64,000 bases of DNA, taken from positions 682,001 through 746,000 of the forward strand of contig JALIRH010000116.1 of the NCBI GenBank assembly GCA_023055505.1, written 5' to 3'. Source of the DNA: Callipepla californica brunnescens. Lineage: Eukaryota > Chordata > Aves > Galliformes > Odontophoridae. The notes under the pieces were generated by a model that was not told where the DNA came from, did not search any database, and saw nothing but the letters and a program-made list of their open reading frames with translations. A program made the translations under genes and the position numbers. The stretch's first letter is position 1. Every line of letters starts with the position of its first letter. Shown here in pieces: positions 32,867-44,900 of the stretch.

Positions 32867-35514
32867 ACCGCGAATTGTTGGAGAAGAACCGCTACCGGCT
32901 GATTTTTGAAAAGCCGCGATTCAGTGCACTGCTGCTGTCTGACTGGCGTCTTTCTTCAGCGGCAAAAGCAGCAGTAGCCCCGATTGATGCGATTCGAGCC
33001 TGATACGCGGTTCTTCGCGGTTCGAACATTAACACGCTGCCGGTTTGCTATGTTTGTTAAAAGTGGCTTTTGCAACGCTCCGCTGACAGTGTTTTTGGGG
33101 AACACTTAGAAGAGGTGGAATCAAACATACATTTGGTAGAAGAAAAAGTTTAACGTACTTAACGCTACTATTTGACTTTTTAGCTCTGAATACCATACCG
33201 TTCCAAAAGAAAAAGGGAATGAATTGTTTGTTTGGCAAGAAAAACTTGTGTGACGATATTAAAAAGAGGTAGGAAAAGGAATAACAAGACTGGTCAGAGA
33301 AAAGAATGAAAACGTGGTCGTAGATGAATGAACGATGCAGACATACGTTGCATTCAGTAGTAGAGCAGAATGAGAATCAAAACTTTCCCTCCCACTAACA
33401 TTGGGATGCAACATACATACACTTACAACTCCTGAAACGGAGTCACTTTCACGTGTAAACCGCGATTTGTTGGAATAGAACCGCTACCGGCTGATTACTG
33501 AAGCCGCGATTCAGTGCACTTTTACCGGCTGACTGGCGTCTTTCTTCAGCGGCAAAAGCAGCAGGAGCCGCGATTGATGCGATTGAATGGGAATCCGCGG
33601 CTAGGCGCGGTTCGAGCATCAAACTCTCGGCCGCTTTGCTCTGCTTCTTAAAGGGGGCTATTCCGATGCTCCGGTGACAAGGTTTTCTGGGGAACCCTTA
33701 GAAGCGGTGGAATCACACACGATTTTGGGAGAGGAACCAGCTTTCCGTACTTAACGCCTCTCCATTGCTTCCATAGTTCTGAAAAACATACCTTTTTGAG
33801 AGAGAATGAGAAAGATCCGCGGGTATTGTAAGAAAATTGAAGTGAATGTGTTAGATTGAGGAAGTAAAAAGGATAAGAGCACTGGTCAGAGAAAAGAATG
33901 AAAACGTGCTCGCAGATGAATGAACGATGCAGACATACGTTGCACTCAGTAGCAGAGCAGAATGAGAATCAAAACTTTCCTTCCCATTAACACTGGGATC
34001 CAGCACACATTCTCTTCCAACTCCAGAAACCGAGTCACTTTCACGTGTAAACCGCGAATTGTTGGAATAGGACCGCTACCGGCTGATTTTTGAAAAGCCG
34101 CGATTCAGTGCACTGCTGCCGCCTGACTGGCGTCTTTCATCAGCGGCAAAAGCAGCAGTAGCCGCGATTGATGCGATTCGAGCCTGAGACGCGGTTCTTC
34201 GCGGTTCGAACATTAACACGCTGCCGGTTTGCTTTGATTGTTAAAAGTGGCTTTTGCAACGCTCCGCTGACAGTGTTTTTGGGGAACACTTAGAAGTGGT
34301 GAATCAAACATACATTTGGTAGAAGAAAAAGTTTAAAGTACTTAACGCTACTATTTGACTTTTTAGCTCTGAATACCATACCGTTCCAAAAGAAAAAGGG
34401 AATGAATTGTTTGTTTGGCAAGTAAAAACTTGTGTGACGATATTAACTAGAGGTAGGAAAAGGAATAACAACACTGGTCAGAGTAAAGAATGAAAACGTG
34501 CTCGTAGATGAATGAACGATGCAGACATACGTTGCATTCAGTAGCAGAGCAGAATGAGAATCAAAACTTTCCCTCCCACTAAAATTGGGATGCAGCAACT
34601 TACAACTCCTGAAACGGAGTCACTTTCACGTGTTAGACGCGATTGGATGAAATTTGACCGCAACCGGCAATTATTGATGCCGCTATTCAGTGCACGTCTG
34701 TCGTTTTATTGGCGTCTTTCTTCAGCGGCAAAAGCAGCAATAGCCGCGATTGATGCGATTCGAGCCTGATACGCAGTTCTTCTCGTTTCAAATAGAAAGC
34801 TCGCAGCCGTTTTGCTCTGCTTTTTAAAGAAGGCTTTTGCAATGCTCCGATGACAGTGTTTTTGGGGAACATTTCGAAGCGGTTTAATCACACAATGCAT
34901 TTGGTAGAAAAAACAGCTTGACGTATTCAACGCTACTATTTGACTTCTTTAGCTCTGAATATCATACCGTTCCAAATGAACATCGGAATGATCCGTTTCT
35001 TCGACATCAAAACTAGTGTGTCGGTATTATCTAGAGGTACTAAAAAGGAGAAGAACACTGCTCAGAGAAAAAGAATGAAAACGTGCTCGCAGATGAATGA
35101 ATGATGCAGACATACGTTGTATACAGTTGCAGAGCAGAATGAGAATCCAAACTTACCCTCCCATTAATATTAGGATTCAGCTTCCATTCACTTCCAACTT
35201 CTGAAACGGAGTCACTTTCACACGGAAACCGCGATTTGCTTGATTAGGACCTCTGCCGGCTGATTCTTGAAGCCGCTATTCATTGCACGGCACCTTGATG
35301 ACGCTCGTCTTTCTTCAGCGGCAAAAGCCGCAGGAGCCGCGATTGATGCCATAGAATCGGAATTCGCAGATCAGCGCCATTCGAACAGAAAGCTCGCTGC
35401 TGGTGTGATCTACTTGGTAAAGGGGGCTTTTGCGGTGCTCTGATTATACGGTTTCTTGCTGAACATTTCGAAGCAGTGGAATCACACCTGATTTGTCTAC
35501 AGGAGAAATGACAC

Positions 35515-38500
35515 CTAAGACTATTGCTAACCCGAAACCTAATCCAAGCTCCAACCTTTACCCTATCCACAATCTTTGCCCTAACTCACAACCTAACCCT
35601 CAACCTCAACCTAACCAGAACCCTAAGCCTTACTTGAAATGCTAAACCTAACCCTAACCCTAACCTCAAACCTAGCACTAACCCTACTCCCAACCAAAAC
35701 CACAACTCTAATACTAAACCTAAAGCTAACTCTAAATCTAAAGCTAAGCCTAATACTTACCCTTGACCCAAATCGTCTCCATAAGAATCACTGTAGCTAT
35801 TACCCGAATCCTAACTCTACCTTCAAGCTATCCCTAACTCTGATCCTAATCCAAAACCCAAATTGAAGCCCAACCCTAAACCTTGAACAAAGCATCAGAT
35901 TACCACAACCCTCACCTAACTCGAAACCAAAACCAAAACCTAGCCCTAAAGCTAACCCCAAACCCAATCCAAACCCCAAACCTACTCCTATTCCTAAACC
36001 TTATCTTAACCCTAAACCAAACCCAAACCCAAGGCCCTCCCCTTCTCTCAGCCTAACACTCAAACTAACCTAAACCCGAAACTAACCCTACATTTATCCT
36101 AATCTTATCCATATTCTAAGGCCTAACCCTACTCTGACCAGAAAGCTCATGTTGTCTAAAATCTACCCCTTACCTAAAACCTAAATCGACAAAAAAACCT
36201 AACCCGAAACCTCAACCTAACTCTTCTCCTAACTAGAACACCAGCACTTCACCTTACCCTAACTGGAAACCTAGGACTAAATCCTTACCTTGTCCAGAAC
36301 CCTATTCCTAACCCAAACCAGAATTCGAACCTCTACCCTAACCAAAACCCTTCCCCTAAACCTAAACCTAATGCTACCCTCAACCAAACCCTAGCCCTAA
36401 ATCCTACCCTAAAACCAACACCACGTTTAAGCTCAAACCTCAAGCCTCAAAGAAAGCATCAGATTACCGCAGATCTCACCTAACACTAACCCCAATCCAA
36501 TCCCTACTACTAACCCCAAACCCAATCCAAACACCAAAACTATTCCTATTCCTAAACCTAACACTAAGCCAGAACCAAACCCAAGGCCTACCCCTTCTCT
36601 CAGCCTGACACTCAAACTAACCTAGACCTGAACGCAACGCTAAATCAAATACTAAAACTCACCCTTAGCCAAGGCCCTTTTAGGACCCTTCCCTGGTCCT
36701 AAAACTAAAGAGAACCCTACCCCTTCCACTAAACCTTCATCTACATCCCTAACCCTTACCCTAAACCTAAATCTACACCAAAACCTAACCCTAACCCTAA
36801 CATGTCTTCTAACTGTAAAACTAACGCTTCACCTAACCCGAACTGAAACCCCAGGACTAAACCTTACCTAACAAACACCTAGCTATATTCCTAACCCTAT
36901 CCTGAAACCTAACGTTAACCCTAACCCTAAAAACAACTTGGAACCAAACCCTAACCCTAACCTAACCCTTATCAGAACCCTAAATCTAATCCTAACCGTT
37001 ACCTCAATTGAACTCCAATTCTTCCTGAAATCTAAATGGGACCTTCAAACCAACCCCAGATTGAAGCCCAACCCTAAACCTAACACAAAGCATTAGATTA
37101 CCACAGCCATCACCTAACTCTAACCCCAGCCTTAACGCTAATACTATCCCAAACACTATTCCAATTCCTAAACCCAACACAAACCCAAAAACACAAAGCC
37201 TACAATTCTCACAGCCTAACACTGAAAGGAAACCTAAATCTTACCCTAACTCTAAAACTAATCCAAAGCATGACCACAATTTAAACTCTAAATCTACCTT
37301 CAAACTAAAGCTGACCCTAACACCAACCTCAAGTAAAAGCCCAACCCTAAGCCTAACACAAAGCATTAGATTACCACAACGCTCACCTAACTTCTAACCC
37401 CCACCCTAACACTAATACTAAAGCAATCAGATTCCAAATACTAACCCAATTCCTATTCTGAAACCCAAAACTATTCCAAAAACAAACCCAAGGCCTAACC
37501 TTTCTCTCACCCTAACAATCAAAGAAAACCTATTCCTAAACCTAATCCTAAATCTAGTCCTAACCCTAACCCTCACCCTTAATCTAACCCCAACCCCCAC
37601 CCAGAAGCTAACACTTAGCATTGTACAATACCTAAACGTACCCCTAATCCTTATCACTAAACCTAAAAGGAACCTGAAACATAGTGCTAAATCCAAACCC
37701 TAACCCTGAAGACTAACGCTAACAATGAACCAATTCCTATACCTTTTCCTTCCTCCAAATTGATTCCTAGCACTAACCGTAACCCTACATTAACCCTATC
37801 CTAACCCTAACCCTAACCCTAGCCCTAAACTACATTAACTCTAACCCTAACCCTAACCCTAACCCTAGCCCTAACCTAACTCTAACCCTAACCCTAGCCC
37901 TAACCTAACTCTAACCCTAACCCTAACCCTAAACCTAATGCTAACTCTTACCCTACCCTAACCCTAACCCTACCATACCCTAACCCTAACCTACCCTAAC
38001 ACTAACCCTAACCCTAACCCTAAACCTAAACCTAAACCTAACCCTAACCCTAACCCTAATTCCTAACCCTTACCTTAACTGTATCACAATCCCTATCCTA
38101 ATTCTTACCCTAACCCTAACCCTTACCTAACCCTAACCCTAACCCTAACCCTAACCCTAACCCTAACCCTAACCCTAACCCTAACTCTAACCTTAACCCT
38201 AACCCTAATCCTAACCCTAACCCTAACCCTAATCCTAACCCTAACCCTAACCCTAATTCCTAACCCTTACCTTAATTGTATCACAATCCCTATCCTAATT
38301 CTTACCCTAACCCTAACCCTTACCCTAACCCTAGCCTAACCCAAACCCTAACCCTAACCCTAACCCTAACCCTAACCCTAACCTTACCACTAACCCTAAC
38401 CCTAACCCTAACCCTAACCTTACCCCTAACCCTAACCCTACTTTACCCCTAACCCTAATCCTAACACTAACTCTAACTTTATTCCTTACCCTAACACTAA

Positions 38501-39245
38501 TCCAATCCCGAACCCTAACCCTAATCCTAGCCCTAACTCTAACTTTATTCGTAACCCTACCCCTAATCCAAACAATAACCCTTACCCTGATCAAACCCTA
38601 TCCCTATTCCTAACCCTTACCCTAACCGTATCACAATCCCTATGCTAACTCTTACCATAACCCAAACCCTAACCTAACCCTAACCCTAACCCTAACCCTA
38701 TCCCTAACCCTTACCCTAACCCTAACCCTAACCCTACCCTAACCTTAACTCTACCCTAACCGTATCCCTACCCTAACCCTAACCCTAATCCTAGCCCTTA
38801 CTCTAACTTTATTCCTAACCCTACCCCTGATCCAAACACTAACCCTAACCTTAATGTAACCCTAACCCTATTCCTAACCCTTACCCTAACTGTATCCCAT
38901 TCCCTATCCTAACTCTTACCATAACCCTAACCCTGATGCTAATGCTAACCCTAACCCTGAATCTAACCCTTACCCTAACCCTATCCCTTACCCAGAAGCT
39001 AACACTTAGCGTTGTACAATACCTAACCGTACCCTAACCCTATCCCTAAACCTAAAAGGAACCCAAACTCTAACCCTAAATCTGTCCCTGAGCCTAACCT
39101 TCAACCTTACCCTAACCTTAACCCTAACCCTGTTCCATTCTCTAAACATATCTGTAAGCATTACCTTCATCCTAACTCGAACTCTACCCTAACCCTATCC
39201 CTTTGACCCCAACACAAAACCCAGATTGAGCCTGACCCTAACCTA
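35515..39245 (-). repeat. Degenerate telomere-like array, CCCTAA on the plus strand
   Basis: CCCTAA and drifted variants run from the satellite edge to about 39245, the opposite strand sense to the arrays at 10208-18680. The reverse complement of the GGTAATCTGATGCT phrase occurs near 35892, 36455, 37088 and 37361 (the last two with one substitution), again in fixed sense relative to TTAGGG. A phrase AGGCCTACCCCTTCTCTCAG recurs near 36035, 36583 and 37484 in variants. Pro/Asn/Leu-rich and Gly/Leu/Val-rich open frames are artefacts. Confidence 0.94.
37790..38450 (-). repeat. Near-pure CCCTAA telomere repeats
   Basis: Long runs of exact CCCTAA, for example about 38115-38185 and 38345-38385, interrupted by short CCCTA or CTAAC slips. 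This is the least diverged telomeric tract in the window, yet it is interstitial here. Duplicated sub-blocks are visible: a phrase with ATTCCTAACCCTTACCTTAA near 38060 recurs near 38257. Confidence 0.9.
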
Positions 39246-39259
39246 GGTAGCATCAAGTG

Positions 39260-40590
39260 TATGTAGGGTGAATTTGAGTTTTAGGGTCAAAGTTAAATTG
39301 TTAGTTTTAGGGTTAGGGTGAAGGATTGCTTTAGTTCTAGTATTAGGGTGTTTGGGGGTAGGGTTAGGGTAAGGATTTTGGAGTGGATTAGGTTTAGGGT
39401 CAGGTTTGGGGGAGTTTTGGGGTTAGGGTTAGATTTAGGATTAGGGTTAGCAAAAAAGTTGTTTTAGTTTTAGTTTAGGTTAGTGCTAGGATTAGGTTGA
39501 GTGTTCTTGTGAAGTTTAGGTTTAGGGTTAGGTTTAGGTTTAGATTGAGGTTTAGGGTAAGGAGTAGGGTTCATTTGACTTTTAGGGTCAGAGTAGAGTT
39601 AAGTCGTGTTAGGGTTAAGGTTAAGAACAGGATTCAGATTCCAATTAGGTTTTGGGTTCCTACTAGGGATAGGCCTCAAATTAGTGTTAAGGTTAGGGTT
39701 AGGGTTAGGTATAGGGAAAGGGTTAGTGTTAAGGCCAGGGCAAGTGTATGGTTTAGGGTAAAGATTGGATTTAGGGTTAGGTTTAGATGTAGGTTTGGTT
39801 TGATCGTTAGGGTGTGAGAAGGCACCGGCCTTGGATTTCATTTGGAGATTGGGTAAGGTTTAGGAATAGGAATAACATTGGTGTTTAAAAGATGATTAGT
39901 GTTAGTATTAGGGAGAGGGTTATGGTTAGAGTTTAGTTAGGGTTGTTAGTTTTAGAGTGAGGGATAGGGGTATGGTTTGGTCTAGTACTTGGGTTAGGGT
40001 TTGGGATAGTCCTAGCATTAGTGTTAGGGTTAGGGTTCCGTTAGGGTTGTGGTAATCTGATGCTAGGTGTCGGGATTAGGGTTGTGCTTAAATGTGGGTT
40101 TGGTTTGAGGGTCAGAGTTAGGGTTAGGGTAGAGTTAGAATTAGGGTAAGAGTTAGGATTAGGTTTAGGATTAGGATAAAGATTAGGTTAGGATTAGTGT
40201 TGGCTTTAGGGTTGTGTCTGGGAGAAGGGTTAGTGTTAGGGATAGACTTAGGGTAAGAGTAAGTGTTAGGAATAGGCATAGGTTTTGGGAAAGTTTCAGA
40301 GTTTGGACTGGATTTATGATTAGGGTTAGGGACAAAGATTTTTTGAGATTTGTGATTAGATTTAGGGAGAAAAGTAGGCTGACTTGTGGTGTTAGCAGTA
40401 GGTTTAGGTTTAGGTTTAGGTTTAGGATTCCATTTGTATTTATTGATCGAGGTTGGGTTAGTTGGAGTGTAAAGGTCAGAGTAGGGTTAGGCCTTGGGAT
40501 AGGGTTAAGGTTTGGAATAGGATTAGGATTCAAATGATGTTACGGGTTGGTGTTAGGGTTAGGGAAAGGTTAGGATCAGGGTCTTTTTCT
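39260..40590 (+). repeat. Degenerate telomere-like array, TTAGGG strand, third part
   Basis: After an abrupt strand switch near 39245-39260 (plus strand CCTAACCTAGGTAGC then TGTAGGGTGAATTTG), TTAGGG variants continue to about 40590. One copy of GGTAATCTGATGCT is near 40051. The sequence then becomes unrelated AT-rich DNA. Confidence 0.92.
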
Positions 40591-40594
40591 GTTA

Positions 40595-41387
40595 GAAGGG
40601 CCTTTTTCTGTTCCTATTTTAAATTATATGGAAAAAATTTTTTGCTCTGATTTGTAGCTGAAAAGTCAAAAAATCGAGATCTTATATTGTCTCATTTGGC
40701 TTAAAGATTGCCTGTAGCATGACTTGTGACCAAACAACAAAATATCACACTGCAATGTCATGCTGTGATATCATGTAGCTTTGTTTAATCACTACTGATG
40801 TATATTAATAGTTGAGATCACAGCTCCATTGTTGCATCTAACTGCAACTCTTCACTGTCATTCATTAATGAGCTGAAGCCTTAAAAGAGAGATAAGGGAA
40901 TTTCTGTGCTAAATTTGAGCAGTTTCAGTGGTTAGACATTTTCAGACTGAGCATTTTAAGTTTCCCACCATAGAAAATACTCAGCAGTACTGAAATTTAC
41001 ATGCTATGGTTTGCAAATTAAAGTTACATTTAGAAACTATCTAGGAACAATTAGCTTGCTTGATTTGTATCTGACAGAAGGAAAACATGCTATCCTTTCT
41101 ATAAGCAGTAGCTTTTTTTTTTTTGTACTCAGGAGATTAAATACAAAAAAATAAATGAATTAAGTAGTGGTACATTTGAGAAACTGAAAAAAAAGTCTGT
41201 CCAGATGACACTTACATGTAACCTAGGATAGGAAGGAGAGAAAATACTTCAAAATCTTGAAAGAAACGAAAAGCTAGAGGTCAGCAGCAAACTTTTTTTT
41301 TCCCTTTTTTTTTCCCCCCCTTTATTTTTTTTCCACAGAAGTCAGTTTTTCTTGTTGATACAAACAAGTCTGATTTCCACAATGCAG
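40595..41387. other. AT-rich non-coding DNA
   Basis: No gene, RNA or named repeat recognised. Homopolymer T runs occur near 41110-41125 and 41290-41330. Confidence 0.6.
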
Positions 41388-41969
41388 TGCTATGGTTTAA
41401 CCCCAATAGACAGCTCAGCATCACACAACCACTCACTCATTTTTCTCACCAGGTGAGATGGGTGCAAGAGTGTAAAAGTGTGATAACTCATAGGCTGAGA
41501 TAAAGATATCTTACTGGTTAAGCAAAAGCTGCACATACAAGCAAAATAAAACAAGGAATTCATTTGCTAGTTTCCTTTGTCGAGCAGATGTTCAGCCATA
41601 CCCAGGAAACTAGGGCTTATCATGCATAATGGTTTCATGGGAAGACAAACTACATCAGTCCAAACATGCCCCTCATGCCTCCTCATTTACCTCAGTTTTA
41701 TTTCTGATCATGATGTCAAGCAGTGTGGAATATCCTTTTGTTCAGTTTTGGTCAGATGTCTTGGCTTCATTCCCTCCCAGCCAGCCTCCTTGATGTCAGG
41801 TTAGTACAAGAAGTAGTAAAGACTTTGGTTCTATGTAAGCACTGCTCTGTAACAACTAAAAATAACAACTAAAAATCTTTTCATTAAAAAAAAAAAAATC
41901 CCAAACAAAACATCATACAAGATTCTATAAAGAAAACTGACTCCTTCCAATCCAAAACCATGACCAGCA
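41388..41969 (-). repeat. Diverged avian ERVL-type solo LTR
   Basis: The plus strand begins TGCTATGGTTTAACCCC and contains AAAATAAAACAAGGAATTCA, TGGAATATCCTTTTG with GTCAG, and AAGCACTGCTCTGTAACAAC, ending near CCAAAACCATGACCAGCA. This succession is what I recall of the abundant ERVL-related LTRs of birds. Internal retroviral sequence is absent on both sides, so it is a solo LTR. Orientation is inferred by comparison with the ERV-L-like LTRs in this window. Exact ends are uncertain. Confidence 0.65.
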
Positions 41970-44900
41970 GTTAAAACTATTGTTATATTTTCTCTCTGTC
42001 ATATGTGATCTGTGACATAATGTGCTTATCAACTCACTTAAGGAGAACAGAAATTTCCACTGAGGACAAAAAATGGGAATTTAAGTCTGAGAGTGAGGAA
42101 TAATCACAAAAACGGTACTATTTCTGATGCAATAAATGTTTGGAAAGTACTTGTACTGTCCTCAATAACAACTCCTTTGTTGAAATGTCTTCCCTTTCTT
42201 TCCTAGGTAGTTATGCAATTGTGCTCTGGCATAGTAGCTGTGAGGAGTTGCACAGAGTGTGAAGGTCAGAGTATCTGAAAGAAAAAAAAATGTTAACCTG
42301 GATATTATTCCACAAAATAATCAGTAGAATGATTTTTTTTTTTTTAATAGCTGTTGTACATGTTCTTTTGGAAATAATATATGGCTGGAAGTTGAATATG
42401 TCTTTAGAAAAGACTTATTTTTGAAGAGACGTTAAATTACAAATGGTTAGTTCAGTGGTGACTGCTGAAAATGTTCAATATTCTGTGTACTCTAATCAGC
42501 TGTTCCTCGCAGCATATTAATACTTTGGTGTTTATGTGCTCATTTAACTCCCTAGAAACTGAAACTGTACAGAGTGTATACCAGAGCACTTCTATCTAGA
42601 TCATATACTCAGGAATAACTACCTTCTTTGAGTTATGGGAAGGTTAATATAATCTCTATCCTTTATCAGATACAGTCTATTGAATATATTTATGGAAGGA
42701 AATAATTCATTCAAGTTAAAGACCTTAGTCACAATATAGTTCCATATGCAAGCTCAGCAGTTTGTATGGCTTGAGGTTTGCCTAACAGTTTATAAAAGCT
42801 CCCTTGCATACTGTTAGAGATTAGACAGTATCCTTGATTGATAGTTCAATTTCTGGTACAGTCTGTCAGCTTTCCTACCACACTGTGTAATCCATGATCA
42901 TCTATTTTAAATATCTAATACCAAACGTGAGAAACAGTTAGGGAGGTGAGATACACGGATTCTTACTCAAAGATCAGAAGAAAATGTCAGTTAGACATGA
43001 TTTTTTACTTTAATAAAGGGAGTAAATAAGTTCTGACATCAGTATAACTGGAGTTTTGGGTTTTTTAAAGTAGGTGAAAATTCACTCTCATTTCTGTGTA
43101 GTAGATAGAGTGAACAAGACAGGAGTGTTTATAGTCCTTATTGGATTGCAAAACCTTACTCCAACTTTTCCATTAAAGAGATTGCTCTGTATTCCACATG
43201 GAGTAACTTCAGTAATGCATTGTTTTGAATATAGAATAAAAAGAAACAGATTAGTGCTTTTAACTTTCCTTTAGAGTTGCTTCCCTAGAGCCAGCAATTG
43301 CTCCTACAGTATTTCAAATGAATCTTTTATAAAAGTTTTATAACACAGTTTGTTTCCAGCTTTGATTGTATAAAAGGTACTGAAGTGCTTTCCAAAGTGC
43401 CTTTACAGGTCATTTGAATCCAGCTTCACATTTTGTCCAAACAGTTCTTTGACCCAGTCAAAATACCAGTGGGTATTTTTTTAGCAGCATTCCATAACTT
43501 CAGATTGCCTATTGATTAAAATGTCAAAATCTTTTTAAAGTCATAATGAGATTACTGATCTTGAGTATGTTGGTCATCTACTCATAATTTCCAATCCACT
43601 TTATACAAAATAGAAAGACAATATGAGGTGTTATTCACTCTAAAAATTAATTTTCATATTTTATATTCTGTGTTTGATACATACTGATAAGCATTGGATG
43701 TTTATTATATATGCCTTGAATCTTATTCCCTGCTTGCAAAAGGCAACAGGAAGATGAACACATCAGCTCCATGTTGCTTTTATTTACTTTGTCTTTGTTA
43801 CCCAGGTGTCTTCTCCTACACAATATTTTCTTTCATATAAGTGAAAGATTGTAATTAAGCATGTAGATCTTCCTTTTGTATAATGACCACAAATGTTTCT
43901 TTCAGAAACAGACTGAATCTTGATGGATTTAAGCTTTGCTCTTTTTCATATTACACACTACCGTTTTTTTTTTTCTTTGTTTGTTTTTTAATTTGTGTTA
44001 CAATGCAGCCACTGAAAGTCAGTGTTCTTTAAGAAGCCCAGTTTTCCTCTATATAGGTTCAACTATTTCAGTTTAGTAAGTATTGTATTTACATAAGTGC
44101 TTCGATGGAACAAGATGACCCAACTTTTTCCACTGAAAACCTTTACGGCTACCTATTTAGTTTATACTCCCTTGACAGACTCTGTTCCTGCCGTCTCATT
44201 TGCAGCATCTCAGTGCTCATTACTTATTTGAGTCTTGTTTTTTCACTTTACAGATAAAAATATGTTTAAACACAAGTATTTTCCAACTTTTCTATACAGT
44301 TTAATTGTATACCCAATATTTTAATGTAGCTCAGATTTCATTGATAAGAGACAGCTATTTCATTTCCTTCTTACACTTCAAGGGAGGGCTGTGAACTTGG
44401 AAATTATTAGGTGCATGCACATAAACCCATTGCTGGTAATTTCCTCTAATGTCCATCAAAAGGTGATCTGTTTAAAAATAATCTCTATTTGTAGTTTGAT
44501 ATCTTTCTTCTCCCAGGCAGCTTCTCTATTTTCTAGTCTATTGCTTGTTTCAAACATTTCTTTCATCGCAAGTTTAAATAGCTGATAGAACATTTTCTAT
44601 TCAACTCAGAAGCTGCAAGCTTTAGATCTTAGCAGGCAGAATTTTAACATAAAAGTAAGTGGCCTTATTCTGAGCTGGAATGAACACTAGGGAAGATGGT
44701 GTATTTAGGCTGTAATTTTTTTTTCTGTTTTCCAGCGTAGTGGAAGAAGATAAGGATATTCTGTGTATAATAACTCATGTCACTGTGTCATATGAGATAA
44801 CCAAAGCCACTGTTATGTGCCTTGCATACATTTGTCCTGCTCTCTAGGGCATGTCTTCTACCACCTCACTTCCAAATGGTTAATTATTGCTAGTATGTCT

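Larger units (their letters stand above)
18685..35510. repeat. Tandem satellite of about 590-bp monomers (about 29 copies) with higher-order structure
   Basis: The anchor CCGCGA(A/T)TTGTTGGA recurs near 19278, 19868, 20463, 21052, 21645 and onward to 34049, then in diverged form to about 35228, at 587-595 bp steps. Every monomer carries the block TCTTTCTTCAGCGGCAAAAG (one substitution near 34138) and most carry a second block near ACGATGCAGACATACGTTGC. Several monomer types differ after the first block. A-type reads GAATCGGAATCCGCGGCTA; B-type GAGCCTGATACGCGGTTCTT; B'-type GAGCTGAATTCAAAGT; C-type has AAAGCTTTAGTAGCC; D-type GAACATGATTCACGG. Monomers are CpG-rich and non-coding; repeated 60-106 codon frames are by-products. 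No known satellite name is assigned. Confidence 0.95.

Noticed and set aside
19269..33238. Recurrent 61-106 codon frames repeated every few kb
   Set aside because: They are copies of the same satellite monomers, lie on both strands, and shift with monomer type. Satellite by-product, not a gene family.
18750..35400. tRNA genes suggested by GGTTCGA in each monomer
   Set aside because: No cloverleaf, acceptor stem or A-box at the right distance could be seen. Kept only as a low-interest B-box-like motif.
18685..35510. CRISPR-like array
   Set aside because: The units are about 590 bp and similar along their full length, with no repeat-spacer pattern, and the DNA is clearly vertebrate.
18685..35510. 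Assignment to a named centromere or W-chromosome satellite
   Set aside because: I do not recognise a match to a specific published repeat, and the name cannot be verified without a database search.
38331..40537. Long Arg/Val or Pro/Asn/Leu-rich frames
   Set aside because: Same artefact of telomere-like hexamers on either strand.
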